Source: Bifidobacterium breve (lineage in GTDB: Bacteria > Actinomycetota > Acidimicrobiia > Acidimicrobiales > Ilumatobacteraceae). From it: a stretch of 8,986 bases of DNA. Made by a program: the position numbers and the translations under genes. The notes under the pieces are model-generated. The model searched no databases and was not told the origin of the DNA. It saw only the letters and a list, made by a program, of their open reading frames with translations. Below are positions 1-6,620 of this stretch, one piece after another (the stretch's first letter is position 1; each line of letters begins with the position of its first letter). The stretch is taken from positions 1 through 8,986 of the forward strand of contig CALPPK020000024.1 of NCBI GenBank assembly GCA_943325435.2, written 5' to 3'.

Positions 1-1020
1 GTCGACATTGTCTCTGGCTGGACCCACGGCGACGACACCACAGCGGGGTTTATGACCTCTGGTGGCACCGAGAGCCTCGTGCTCGCAGTTCGGTCCGCTC
101 GTAAGCGCGCAGAGCGCGAGGGACGCAATCTGAAGCGAATGAACATGGTTCTCCCCTCGTCTGCTCACGCTGCATTTGAAAAGGGTGCAGATTATTTCGA
201 TGTCGAAAGTCGCCGCGTACCTGTTGGCGCCGACTGGAAGGCTGACGTCAATGCGATGCGCGACGCATGTGATGAAGAGACGATTTTGATTGTTGGCTCT
301 GCACCGCAGTACCCGCAGGGCGTTGTCGACCCGATCGCTGAGATCGCCGAAATCGCTGCTCAACGCAATATCAACTGTCACGTTGATGCATGCATGGGGG
401 GCGTAACACTCACCTACCTTGAGCGAATCGGAGAGCCAATTGCTCCTTGGGATTTTCGTTGCGAAGGAGTGACGTCAATTTCAGTTGACCTTCACAAGTA
501 CGGTTACACATCGAAAGGTTCAGGCGTGTTGCTGCACCGCAACAAAGCCTTACGCAGTGACCAAACGTTCATGACCGATAACTGGCTCGGTGGCTTCTAC
601 GGCTCATCAGGGATTCTCGGCACAAAATCTGGTGGCCCCATTGCTTCGTCGTGGGCTGTGTTGCACTACCTCGGCGACGACGGATACGAACGGGTAACGC
701 AGAGTGCTCGCGAATCTGCAATGCGCATTTTCAGTCACGTCGCTGCTCATCCTGATCTTGAAGTGCGCGGAGTCCCCGACTCAACACTTCTTTCATTCGG
801 CACAAAAGACCCAAATCGTCATGACGTATTTGCCATTGCAGACCGTCTGATTTCAGCTGGTTGGTTCATGGATAAACAGACTCCCCCTGCGAGCATCCAT
901 CTCACCGTTATGGCAGTTCATGCTCCCCATGTTGACGAATTCCTGTCTGATCTCGATGCAGCCGTCGTACAGGTCGGTTCAGAAAAAGGAACAAGTGGCT
1001 CTTACGCCACAACAGAATGA
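1..1020 (+). CDS. PLP-dependent sphingosine-1-phosphate lyase-like carboxy-lyase (3' part)
   Basis: The frame is open from the first base, so the start lies left of the window; 339 C-terminal residues are present. This is a fold-type I PLP enzyme of the group II decarboxylase family. Visible motifs are TSGGTES near the left end (PLP phosphate region), HVDACMGG (Asp at fragment residue 129, expected to contact the pyridine nitrogen), and SVDLHKYGYTSKG, whose HK lysine (codon 496-498, residue 166) should form the Schiff base. The later stretch GGFYGSSGILGTKSGGPI matches the region before the C-terminal domain of sphingosine-1-phosphate lyases. Family members cleave phosphorylated long-chain bases, or decarboxylate amino acids in related groups; the bacterial substrate cannot be read from sequence. 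Full bacterial members are about 450-510 aa, so roughly a quarter to a third is missing. It ends in TGA two bases before a possible -35 element of the gcvP leader and appears independent of the glycine genes. A glutamate or tyrosine decarboxylase-like role is the main alternative. Confidence 0.88.
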   Translation, partial: VDIVSGWTHGDDTTAGFMTSGGTESLVLAVRSARKRAEREGRNLKRMNMVLPSSAHAAFEKGADYFDVESRRVPVGADWKADVNAMRDACDEETILIVGSAPQYPQGVVDPIAEIAEIAAQRNINCHVDACMGGVTLTYLERIGEPIAPWDFRCEGVTSISVDLHKYGYTSKGSGVLLHRNKALRSDQTFMTDNWLGGFYGSSGILGTKSGGPIASSWAVLHYLGDDGYERVTQSARESAMRIFSHVAAHPDLEVRGVPDSTLLSFGTKDPNRHDVFAIADRLISAGWFMDKQTPPASIHLTVMAVHAPHVDEFLSDLDAAVVQVGSEKGTSGSYATTE

Positions 1021-1021
1021 C

Positions 1022-1053
1022 TTGACCCCCTTCCCCGCCGACTACGGTATAGA
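1022..1053 (+). promoter_or_regulatory. candidate promoter of the glycine riboswitch-gcvP transcript
   Basis: TTGACC at 1022-1027 resembles a -35 box. Two overlapping -10 candidates follow: TACGGT at 1043-1048 (fits TANNNT, but with a short 15-nt spacer) and TATAGA at 1048-1053 (a long 20-nt spacer). Either would start transcription at about 1055-1060, just at the left arm of the riboswitch P1 helix at 1058. This positional fit is the best argument. The spacers are not ideal and no start site can be proved from sequence. Confidence 0.45.
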
Positions 1054-1057
1054 AAAC

Positions 1058-1145
1058 GTCTACTTGGGAGAGTGTGTGCCGGCAACGGTTCACCGCCGAA
1101 GGAGCAACCACCCCGGAATCTCTCAGGCACAGGGACCAGGTAGAC
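1058..1145 (+). promoter_or_regulatory. glycine riboswitch, aptamer I
   Basis: First half of a tandem glycine riboswitch. The P1 helix is almost perfect: GTCTACTTGG (1058-1067) pairs with CCAGGTAGAC (1136-1145), ten pairs with one G-U. Inside it GAGAG (1068-1072) pairs with CTCTC (1120-1124). The family's conserved core CACCGCCGAAGGAGCAA (1091-1107) and CTCTCAGGCACAGGGACC (1120-1137) is present. The element senses glycine and controls the gcvP gene starting at 1258. The class is identified by its conserved core and by the downstream gene; binding itself is inferred. Confidence 0.95.
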
Positions 1146-1151
1146 ATCGAA

Positions 1152-1230
1152 CGCTGGAAAGAGAGGGCTTGCCCTCCGCCGACGGGGAAAGCCATTTCGA
1201 TGGCGAAGCTCTCAGGCACAAAAGACAGCG
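1152..1230 (+). promoter_or_regulatory. glycine riboswitch, aptamer II
   Basis: Second aptamer of the tandem, six bases after aptamer I. P1 is CGCTG (1152-1156) with CAGCG (1226-1230), and the next helix is GAGAG (1161-1165) with CTCTC (1209-1213). The core CCGCCGACGGGGAAA and CTCTCAGGCACAAAAGAC is present. A side hairpin GCCAT-TTCG-ATGGC (1191-1204) is closed by a UUCG tetraloop. In known tandem glycine riboswitches both aptamers bind glycine and dock with each other through the linker and loop contacts; most turn the downstream glycine-cleavage gene on. Confidence 0.95.
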
Positions 1231-1257
1231 GGGGTCACAGAGTCAATCGGATAACTA
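1231..1257 (+). promoter_or_regulatory. riboswitch expression platform and gcvP translation start region
   Basis: The 27 bases between aptamer II and the gcvP ATG hold no hairpin followed by a T-run, so no intrinsic terminator is seen. There is also no good Shine-Dalgarno near the start: the only G-run (1230-1234) lies about 24 bases upstream of ATG, and CGGA at 1248-1251 is weak. GCGGGGG (1228-1234) can pair with CCTCCGC (1173-1179, one G-U). That helix excludes P1 of aptamer II and is a candidate alternative fold. The output mechanism, translational, Rho-dependent or RNA stability, is undecided. Confidence 0.45.
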
Positions 1258-4137
1258 ATGACCTCTACCCCACGCTCACTCACCACGCCTGCTTTTCACG
1301 CGGACCATTTTGCACACCGTCATCTCGGTCTCAATGATGCAGACAGAGCCACAATGTTGGCCGCAGTTGGTTTCAAGAGTTCAGAAGAATTGCTCGATGC
1401 AACAATCCCTTCTGCGATTCGAATTCGTACATCGATGGCGCTCTCATCTCCGTTGACAGAGACAGAAGTACTTCCAGTTCTTAAATCAAAATTTGCCAAC
1501 GATGTTCAACGGACTTCGTTTATTGGCCAGGGTTATTACAACACCATCACGCCTGCAGTTATCAAGAGAAATGTCCTAGAGAATCCGGCTTGGTACACGG
1601 CTTACACGCCGTATCAACCCGAGATCAGTCAAGGTCGCCTAGAGGCAATCCTTAACTTCCAAACCATGGTTACGGAACTGACAGGTCTTCCATTGGCCAA
1701 CGGATCTCTCCTCGACGAAGCCACAGCAGTCGCCGAAGCCGTGACCATGGCGCACAGAGTCAGCAAGTCGAAGTCAGATTCTGTCTTCGTTGACATCAAT
1801 ACACACCCACAGACTCTCGCCGTTCTTGCTACTCGCTTGGAGCCGATTGGTATTGCTATTCAATTAGGAGACATATCTGCTTACGACGCTGCGCACTATT
1901 TCGCAGTCGTCGTATCAATGCCCGGAAGCGATGGCATCGTTCCATCCGCTTCAACACTTTCTGCACTCACTGAAAATGCGAGAGACAACAAAGCGATTTC
2001 AATCGCTGTTACAGATTTGCTTGCATGCGCTTTGTTTACCCCTCCTGGTCAACTCGGTTTCGACATTGCTATTGGTTCATCACAACGATTTGGTGTTCCG
2101 ATGGGCTTTGGAGGTCCACACGCTGCATTCATGGCCACACGTGATGAACATGCTCGGGCATTGCCAGGACGTCTAGTCGGAGTCAGTACAGACACTGAGG
2201 GCCGCCCAGCTCTACGGTTAGCTCTTCAAACTCGCGAACAACATATTCGTCGTGAAAAAGCAACCAGCAATATCTGCACCGCTCAAGTGCTGCTTGCAAA
2301 CATGGCCGGGATGTACGGAATTTGGCACGGACCAGATGGCCTGAAGAGAATTGCGAACAGAGTCCACTCTCATGCTTTGACGATTGCAGCATCATTCGCA
2401 AAGGCTGGGATGAAGGTACGTCATGATGCCTTCTTCGACACCGTTACTTGTGACACCAACGACGCAGCAGCACTCATACAACGAGCGCGATCAGCTGGCT
2501 TCAATATGCGCCAGTTCTCTGACACAGCCTTTTCAATAAGCGTCGACGAGACAACAACAACAGATGTTCTCAAATCACTGTTGAAGTCAATTGATGTTGA
2601 ATTACTGGAGACACCCAGAAAATCAACAGCAAGCAATCAGTTCCGCAGTGACGTCTACTTGAAGCAATCCGTCTTTCATAAGTATCACACCGAACATGAA
2701 ATGCTTCGATACCTTCGCGGCTTAGCGGATAAAGACTTAGCTCTTGATCGCACAATGATTCCACTCGGATCCTGCACAATGAAACTGAACGCCACGACCG
2801 AGATGGAGCCAGTTACCTGGCCAGAATTTTCATCACTTCATCCGTATGCACCAGCCGATGAATCTGTTGGAATTCGTACGGTATTGGCGGAACTAGAAGC
2901 AATGCTGGTTGAAATAACTGGTTACGACGCAGTAAGTCTTCAGCCAAATGCAGGAAGTCAAGGCGAGTTCGCCGGGCTGATGGCCATCCGCGCGTATCAC
3001 CGTTCGCGCGGAGACATGCAACGCACAATTTGCCTTATCCCCTCTAGCGCTCACGGAACAAACGCTGCGAGCGCCGTGATGGCAGGCATGTCTGTAGTGG
3101 TTGTTGCATGCGACGACAACGGAAACGTTGACGTTGCAGATCTCACCAACAAGGCCGGAATAGCTGGCGACCAACTTGCAGCCATCATGGTCACATACCC
3201 TTCAACACACGGCGTGTTTGAAGAAGCGATTTCTGATATTTGCGAGATTATTCATTCACACGGCGGACAGGTTTATGTCGACGGTGCAAATCTGAATGCT
3301 TTAGTTGGTACAGCACAACCAGGAAAGTTCGGAGCGGACGTAAGCCACCTCAATCTGCATAAAACATTCTGTATCCCTCACGGCGGTGGAGGACCTGGAG
3401 TCGGGCCTGTTGCAGTTCGTAGTCATCTCATACCGTTCTTGCCAAGTGACCCATTGAATCCATCCGATGGAGTTGGCCCGGTGTCAGCTGCAAACTTCGG
3501 CTCTGCAAGCATTTGCGCAATTCCGTGGGTATATATCTCCATGATGAGTGCAGATGGGTTACTGCAAGCGACAGCCGATGCGATCTTGTCGGCCAACTAC
3601 GTTGCCCACCGTCTCAATTCTTCGTATCCAGTTTTGTATACCGGAGCAAACAACACTATTGCTCACGAATGCATTCTGAATGTTGGAGATGTCATTAAGG
3701 GTTCGGGCATTTCTATTGATGATGTAGCAAAGCGCTTAATGGATTACGGCCTCCATGCCCCCACAATGAGTTTCCCGGTAGCAAATACGCTGATGGTCGA
3801 ACCTACTGAGAGTGAGTCACTCGCAGAAGTAGATCGTTTCTGCGATGCAATGATCAGTATCCGGCGCGAGATCGAGATGGTTTTATCTGGAAAGGTCACT
3901 ACTGAAGAATCCGTTCTTCATTTCGCTCCACACACAGTCGAGGACATCGCAGGAGATTGGAACCGCTCATACAGCAGAGCGTCTGCACTGTACCCACTCG
4001 CACATCTCAGATCTCGTGGGTACTACCCTCCCGTGTCACGTATCGATGCTGCGTATGGCGACCGAAACCTTGTTTGTACCTGCGCACCTATAGAGCAGTA
4101 CGCCATCAGTCTCGAACACGCTACTGTGGGTTCGTGA
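1258..4137 (+). CDS. gcvP: glycine dehydrogenase (decarboxylating), P protein of the glycine cleavage system
   Basis: GcvP decarboxylates glycine with PLP and passes the aminomethyl group to the lipoyl arm of GcvH in the cytosol. The protein has 959 aa, the normal length of the fused homodimeric type (the E. coli enzyme has 957). The N-terminal half, related to split subunit GcvPA, shows RHLG (21-24), FIGQGYY (88-94) and WYTAYTPYQPEISQGR (112-127). The C-terminal half (GcvPB-like) has PLGSCTMKLN (502-511), PSSAHGTNAASA and NLHKTFCIPHGGGGPG, with the PLP lysine at K702. The ATG at 1258 is chosen because it places RHLG at the usual distance from the N-terminus. No break or missing key residue was seen. 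It sits directly behind a tandem glycine riboswitch, so expression should follow glycine level. Its stop overlaps the next gene by four bases (GTGA). GcvT and GcvH are on the opposite strand, in a different transcription unit. Confidence 0.98.
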   Translation: MTSTPRSLTTPAFHADHFAHRHLGLNDADRATMLAAVGFKSSEELLDATIPSAIRIRTSMALSSPLTETEVLPVLKSKFANDVQRTSFIGQGYYNTITPAVIKRNVLENPAWYTAYTPYQPEISQGRLEAILNFQTMVTELTGLPLANGSLLDEATAVAEAVTMAHRVSKSKSDSVFVDINTHPQTLAVLATRLEPIGIAIQLGDISAYDAAHYFAVVVSMPGSDGIVPSASTLSALTENARDNKAISIAVTDLLACALFTPPGQLGFDIAIGSSQRFGVPMGFGGPHAAFMATRDEHARALPGRLVGVSTDTEGRPALRLALQTREQHIRREKATSNICTAQVLLANMAGMYGIWHGPDGLKRIANRVHSHALTIAASFAKAGMKVRHDAFFDTVTCDTNDAAALIQRARSAGFNMRQFSDTAFSISVDETTTTDVLKSLLKSIDVELLETPRKSTASNQFRSDVYLKQSVFHKYHTEHEMLRYLRGLADKDLALDRTMIPLGSCTMKLNATTEMEPVTWPEFSSLHPYAPADESVGIRTVLAELEAMLVEITGYDAVSLQPNAGSQGEFAGLMAIRAYHRSRGDMQRTICLIPSSAHGTNAASAVMAGMSVVVVACDDNGNVDVADLTNKAGIAGDQLAAIMVTYPSTHGVFEEAISDICEIIHSHGGQVYVDGANLNALVGTAQPGKFGADVSHLNLHKTFCIPHGGGGPGVGPVAVRSHLIPFLPSDPLNPSDGVGPVSAANFGSASICAIPWVYISMMSADGLLQATADAILSANYVAHRLNSSYPVLYTGANNTIAHECILNVGDVIKGSGISIDDVAKRLMDYGLHAPTMSFPVANTLMVEPTESESLAEVDRFCDAMISIRREIEMVLSGKVTTEESVLHFAPHTVEDIAGDWNRSYSRASALYPLAHLRSRGYYPPVSRIDAAYGDRNLVCTCAPIEQYAISLEHATVGS

Positions 4138-4553
4138 ACGACGAGGAACAAAACACAGCAACTAATCCTCTCGAACAGTTGTTGTCACTTCTTGGAACAA
4201 TTGATCCAATAGATCTAGCCGGGAAGGCAGTTGATGTAACTCGCAGGACTAGCGAGTCACTTCTGACAATCCTTGAAAATCTTGCCTCGACGGTAGACAA
4301 CCTCAACAAAACAACCTCACGCATCAACGCGATGCTTGACGAAGTCGAGGAACCGCTACGCCGAGTAATGCCACAAGTCGGCACGGCGATGAATGCAATG
4401 GCTTCCATGGGTGAAGTAGCCACACAACTGGGAGATCTGACCAAGCGACTTGGTCCACTAACTACGCTGGCTGAGAACGCTGGTGGCTTGTTTGGTTTTC
4501 GACCTAATAAGCCGTCTACGAGTTCTACTTCTTCTTCGCAACAAACGGAGTAG
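4134..4553 (+). CDS. small helical or coiled-coil protein of unknown function, coupled to gcvP
   Basis: Not recognised as a characterised family. I chose the GTG at 4134, which overlaps the gcvP TGA in a GTGA arrangement typical of translational coupling; it gives 139 aa. The frame is also open upstream inside gcvP, but that part is a shadow. The protein has no signal peptide and no membrane segment. Residues 10-115 look almost wholly helical, with hydrophobic spacing suited to amphipathic helices or coiled coils (about 12-70 and 80-115, split at EEPLRRVMP, 72-80). A GGLFGFRP motif (118-124) follows, then a Ser/Thr-rich tail (128-139). From memory, actinobacterial hypothetical proteins share the layout of helical repeats, an EPLR.xMPQV segment and a C-terminal AENAGGLFG.RP motif; none has a function known to me. 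Phasin-like surface binding or a scaffold are guesses. Its 3' end overlaps gcvT on the other strand by 29 bases. Confidence 0.72.
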   Translation: MNDEEQNTATNPLEQLLSLLGTIDPIDLAGKAVDVTRRTSESLLTILENLASTVDNLNKTTSRINAMLDEVEEPLRRVMPQVGTAMNAMASMGEVATQLGDLTKRLGPLTTLAENAGGLFGFRPNKPSTSSTSSSQQTE

Positions 4554-5577
4554 CAACAACGACTCCATCGATGAGCGTTCCGCGAACATCCATCGACACC
4601 GCATCACCCACATTTACGGTCGGCGAAACAAAAGCCATTGCTACGCAGTGGCCGAGAGTTGGTGAGAAATTTCCGCTGCTCACAAAGCCAATTTCAGATC
4701 CGTTCGAATCTAGAACTCGCGTCCCATCACGTGCGGGACGGCGACCTGGGATGGAGATTCCTACCAAGCGACGCAACACTCCCCTTTCCTTTTCCGCCAA
4801 CAATGCAGATTTGCCGAAAAAGTCTGGCTTGCCCCAGGCAACCACCCACTCGAGTCCAGCTTGAAGAGACGTAATACCTTCGCCGAGTTCGTGTCCGTGC
4901 AGTGGCAACCCAGCCTCAAGTCGAAGAGTGTCACGTGCGCCTAAACCTGCAGGAATTGCGCCAGCCTCTCGCAGTGCGTTCCAAACGACTGCCGCACCTT
5001 CGTTTGGTACAGCAATTTCAATTCCGTCTTCACCGGTGTATCCAGTCCCTGCAACCACGCACGAGAACCCGCACACTTGCACTTCTTGAACCGTGAAACG
5101 TCGAACCGAAGCTGCCTCTGCACAGAACTTGGCGACAACTGCGCGGGCCTCAGGTCCTTGCACCGCAATAACTGCGCGAGTACTTGTGGTATCAGCACCA
5201 CCTATAGCCGCAACAACACGGTCCGTATTTGAGGCATTGGGCATCACGTCAAACACTCGATCACTCACCCACCACACGATGATGTCGTCAAGAACACTTG
5301 CATCGTCTTTGTCGAGTAAGTGCGTGTACTGAGCCCGACCAGGAGCAATACGAGAAAGATCATTCGTCAGACACGCTTGCAACTGATCAAAAGCCTTCTC
5401 GCCCTCTACGCGAACGGTTCCGAGATGAGAGACATCAAAAATGACTGCACCCGAACGACAAGCAGCATGCTCCGCCAGTGTTCCTGATGGGTACGCGAGT
5501 GGCATATCCCAACCACCGAAGGGAACCATCTTTGCGTCTAGTAAACGATGCTGAGCATCAAGTGGCGAAAAACGCAC
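4525..5577 (-). CDS. gcvT: aminomethyltransferase, T protein of the glycine cleavage system
   Basis: GcvT releases ammonia from the aminomethyl group carried on lipoyl-GcvH and transfers the methylene carbon to tetrahydrofolate, giving 5,10-methylene-THF. At 350 aa it is close to the usual 360. Family signatures are PFGGWDMPL (19-27), FDVSHLG (47-53), VLDDII with the Asp pair at 97-98 in the catalytic position, GYTGEDGIEI (179-188), GLGARDTLRLEAGLPLHGHE (211-230) and SSGNFSPTLG near the C-terminus. The start is GTG, only two bases after the stop of the merR gene; it gives the normal short N-terminus before the LDAQHRLLDAK segment. It is the last gene of the minus-strand operon, so it is probably transcribed both from the far promoter and from the candidate promoter before merR. 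It converges on the gcvP unit with a 29-base tail overlap and no visible terminator. In M. tuberculosis gcvT is, as I recall, elsewhere (Rv2211c), so this placement is lineage-specific. Confidence 0.97.
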   Translation of the reverse strand: MRFSPLDAQHRLLDAKMVPFGGWDMPLAYPSGTLAEHAACRSGAVIFDVSHLGTVRVEGEKAFDQLQACLTNDLSRIAPGRAQYTHLLDKDDASVLDDIIVWWVSDRVFDVMPNASNTDRVVAAIGGADTTSTRAVIAVQGPEARAVVAKFCAEAASVRRFTVQEVQVCGFSCVVAGTGYTGEDGIEIAVPNEGAAVVWNALREAGAIPAGLGARDTLRLEAGLPLHGHELGEGITSLQAGLEWVVAWGKPDFFGKSALLAEKERGVLRRLVGISIPGRRPARDGTRVLDSNGSEIGFVSSGNFSPTLGHCVAMAFVSPTVNVGDAVSMDVRGTLIDGVVVATPFVAKKK

Positions 5578-5579
5578 TT

Positions 5580-6032
5580 TTACACTGCCCGCGAAATTTC
5601 GTCATCGATTGACTCATCGATTGGGTGAAGTAACACAATTTGTTTATCAACTTGATCACGAACTGAATCCATGGGAAGGATGTTCAAAACGCCCTGACCG
5701 TGACGCAACACGTCAATCAGTTCATCGCCATTGCACAAAACCACGGATGATCCATCGATTACTAAATGTGCTGCAGAAATATCAGTCTCGATGTGGTCGC
5801 GTAAGTACGCAAAAACATCTCGAATGGATTCCAGACGAATACCCGCATCAAGAAGTTGTTTGATGATGCGTAACTCAAGAAGGTCCCGATATGTGTAACG
5901 ACGACGACTTCCACTTCCTGCGGCATCTGTTCCAGAGGGGCGCACGAGATCAGTTCGTGCCCAGTAGTCAAGGCGACGATAAGTAATACCGACTACGTCT
6001 GCTGCCTGAGTTCCACTGAAAGTTTGAGACAT
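5580..6032 (-). CDS. MerR-family transcriptional regulator, Rv1830 (ResR/McdR) type
   Basis: A DNA-binding regulator of 150 aa. The N-terminal MerR winged helix-turn-helix (about 6-80) reads GTQAADVVGITYRRLDYWAR followed by TDLVRPS and RRRYTYRDLLELRIIKQLLDAGI, the strongly conserved pattern of the Rv1830 group. The C-terminal part (90-137) contains VVLCNGDELIDVLRHGQGVLNILPMD, also characteristic of that group, but I see no cysteine cluster for metal sensing: C100 is the only cysteine. In M. tuberculosis Rv1830 is linked to control of growth and division and to antibiotic resilience. This version is shorter than the roughly 225 aa mycobacterial one, mainly because N- and C-terminal extensions are missing. 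ATG at 6032 is the start, with only a weak ribosome site. A dyad-bearing promoter lies upstream (6093-6122), suggesting that this regulator or FtsR controls merR and gcvT. Confidence 0.92.
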   Translation of the reverse strand: MSQTFSGTQAADVVGITYRRLDYWARTDLVRPSGTDAAGSGSRRRYTYRDLLELRIIKQLLDAGIRLESIRDVFAYLRDHIETDISAAHLVIDGSSVVLCNGDELIDVLRHGQGVLNILPMDSVRDQVDKQIVLLHPIDESIDDEISRAV

Positions 6033-6092
6033 TGAGATACCGATTCGCTTGGCGCTAGCTTCGCTCCGAAATGGAAACTACGCGGGTGTAAG

Positions 6093-6122
6093 ACGCTACG
6101 GCCGAAAAGGCTCTGCCGTCAA
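6093..6122 (-). promoter_or_regulatory. candidate internal promoter with MerR-type operator before merR-gcvT
   Basis: On the minus strand TTGACG (6122-6117) and TAGCGT (6098-6093, TANNNT) are 18 nt apart, predicting a start near 6086 and a leader of about 54 nt before the merR ATG. An imperfect inverted repeat spans 6119-6098: ACGGCAGA and TCGGCCGT pair at seven of eight positions around a six-base centre. MerR-family proteins classically bind such a dyad inside a long -35/-10 spacer. The site is in the only sizeable gap (94 bp) of the operon. Base matches are directly seen; binding and promoter activity are inferred. Confidence 0.5.
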
Positions 6123-6126
6123 GATG

Positions 6127-6618
6127 TCAGGTATCGAAATCTTCCGGGGAAATATTCTCGATGAAATCCCTGAATTCGTCGATTATTCCGGTATCCGTGC
6201 GGGATTCGTCCTCTTCGATCACTTCACCCACCAAATCTATGAGGTCGTCGTGGACAAAGATTGGACAAGATGCCCGTAGAGCGATGGCAAGCGCATCAGA
6301 CGGCCTGCTCGAAACAGTCACTTCTGGCCCCCCGTCTGGAGTCAAGACTAAATCTGCGTAGTACGTGCCATTAGAAACATGGGTAAGGACAACTCGACTA
6401 ACGGAAACAGACACCCGTTCCAAAGCAAGTACAAAAAGGTCATGCGTCAGAGGACGTGGAGTTTGTTCAGCATCAAGAGCGGTCTTAATAGCTGCCGCCT
6501 CAGGCGCGCCGATGAAGATCTCAAATTGTCTACGAGGAGCATCCTCTTCACGCAATGTAACTACAGGCGTGTTTGACATTCGATCTATTCGTACTCCACG
6601 TACAGAAAGAGATTTCAT
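6127..6618 (-). CDS. bifunctional nuclease family protein (DUF151), Rv1829 type
   Basis: A 163-aa protein of the BFN/DUF151 family, named for plant members reported to cut RNA and DNA; the bacterial role is not settled. Diagnostic segments are TPVVTLREED (17-26), FEIFIGAPEAAAI (32-44), RPLTHDLF (55-62), YYADLVL (86-92) and SSRPSDALAIALRASCPIFV (103-122). A strongly acidic tail (131-163) follows. ATG at 6618 lies two bases after the stop of ftsR, so translation is probably coupled. Its place between two MerR regulators is the same as that of Rv1829 in M. tuberculosis, which suggests a conserved functional link. Downstream comes the 94-bp gap with the candidate internal promoter. Family assignment is firm; enzymatic activity is not shown by sequence alone. 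Confidence 0.94.
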   Translation of the reverse strand: MKSLSVRGVRIDRMSNTPVVTLREEDAPRRQFEIFIGAPEAAAIKTALDAEQTPRPLTHDLFVLALERVSVSVSRVVLTHVSNGTYYADLVLTPDGGPEVTVSSRPSDALAIALRASCPIFVHDDLIDLVGEVIEEDESRTDTGIIDEFRDFIENISPEDFDT

Positions 6619-6620
6619 GG

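Noticed and set aside
908..1337. Open frames on both strands across the gap before gcvP, of about 87-112 codons.
   Set aside because: They overlay the end of the lyase gene and the riboswitch aptamers, whose RNA conservation explains the sequence; their proteins show no family pattern.
3957..4133. Upstream extension of the small coiled-coil frame into gcvP.
   Set aside because: It lies out of frame within the conserved C-terminal coding part of gcvP and has no helical pattern; the GTG overlapping the gcvP stop is the natural start.
4571..5332. Several plus-strand open frames of about 64-97 codons opposite gcvT.
   Set aside because: They are antisense shadows of a strongly conserved enzyme, without ribosome sites or recognisable motifs.
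5601..5624. Near-duplicate of a 12-base unit (TCATCGATTG twice, 12 bases apart).
   Set aside because: It is inside the merR coding region and simply encodes the repeated IDES/IDDE residues; only two copies, no array.
6098..6119. The dyad in the bfn-merR gap read as an intrinsic terminator after bfn.
   Set aside because: No T-run follows the second arm on the minus strand; the T's are in the loop. Its placement between -35 and -10 boxes fits an operator better.
6033..6126. Possible second glycine riboswitch before merR-gcvT.
   Set aside because: The CTCTCAGGC and CCGAAGG core elements are absent from this gap, and 94 bases is too short for the tandem form.
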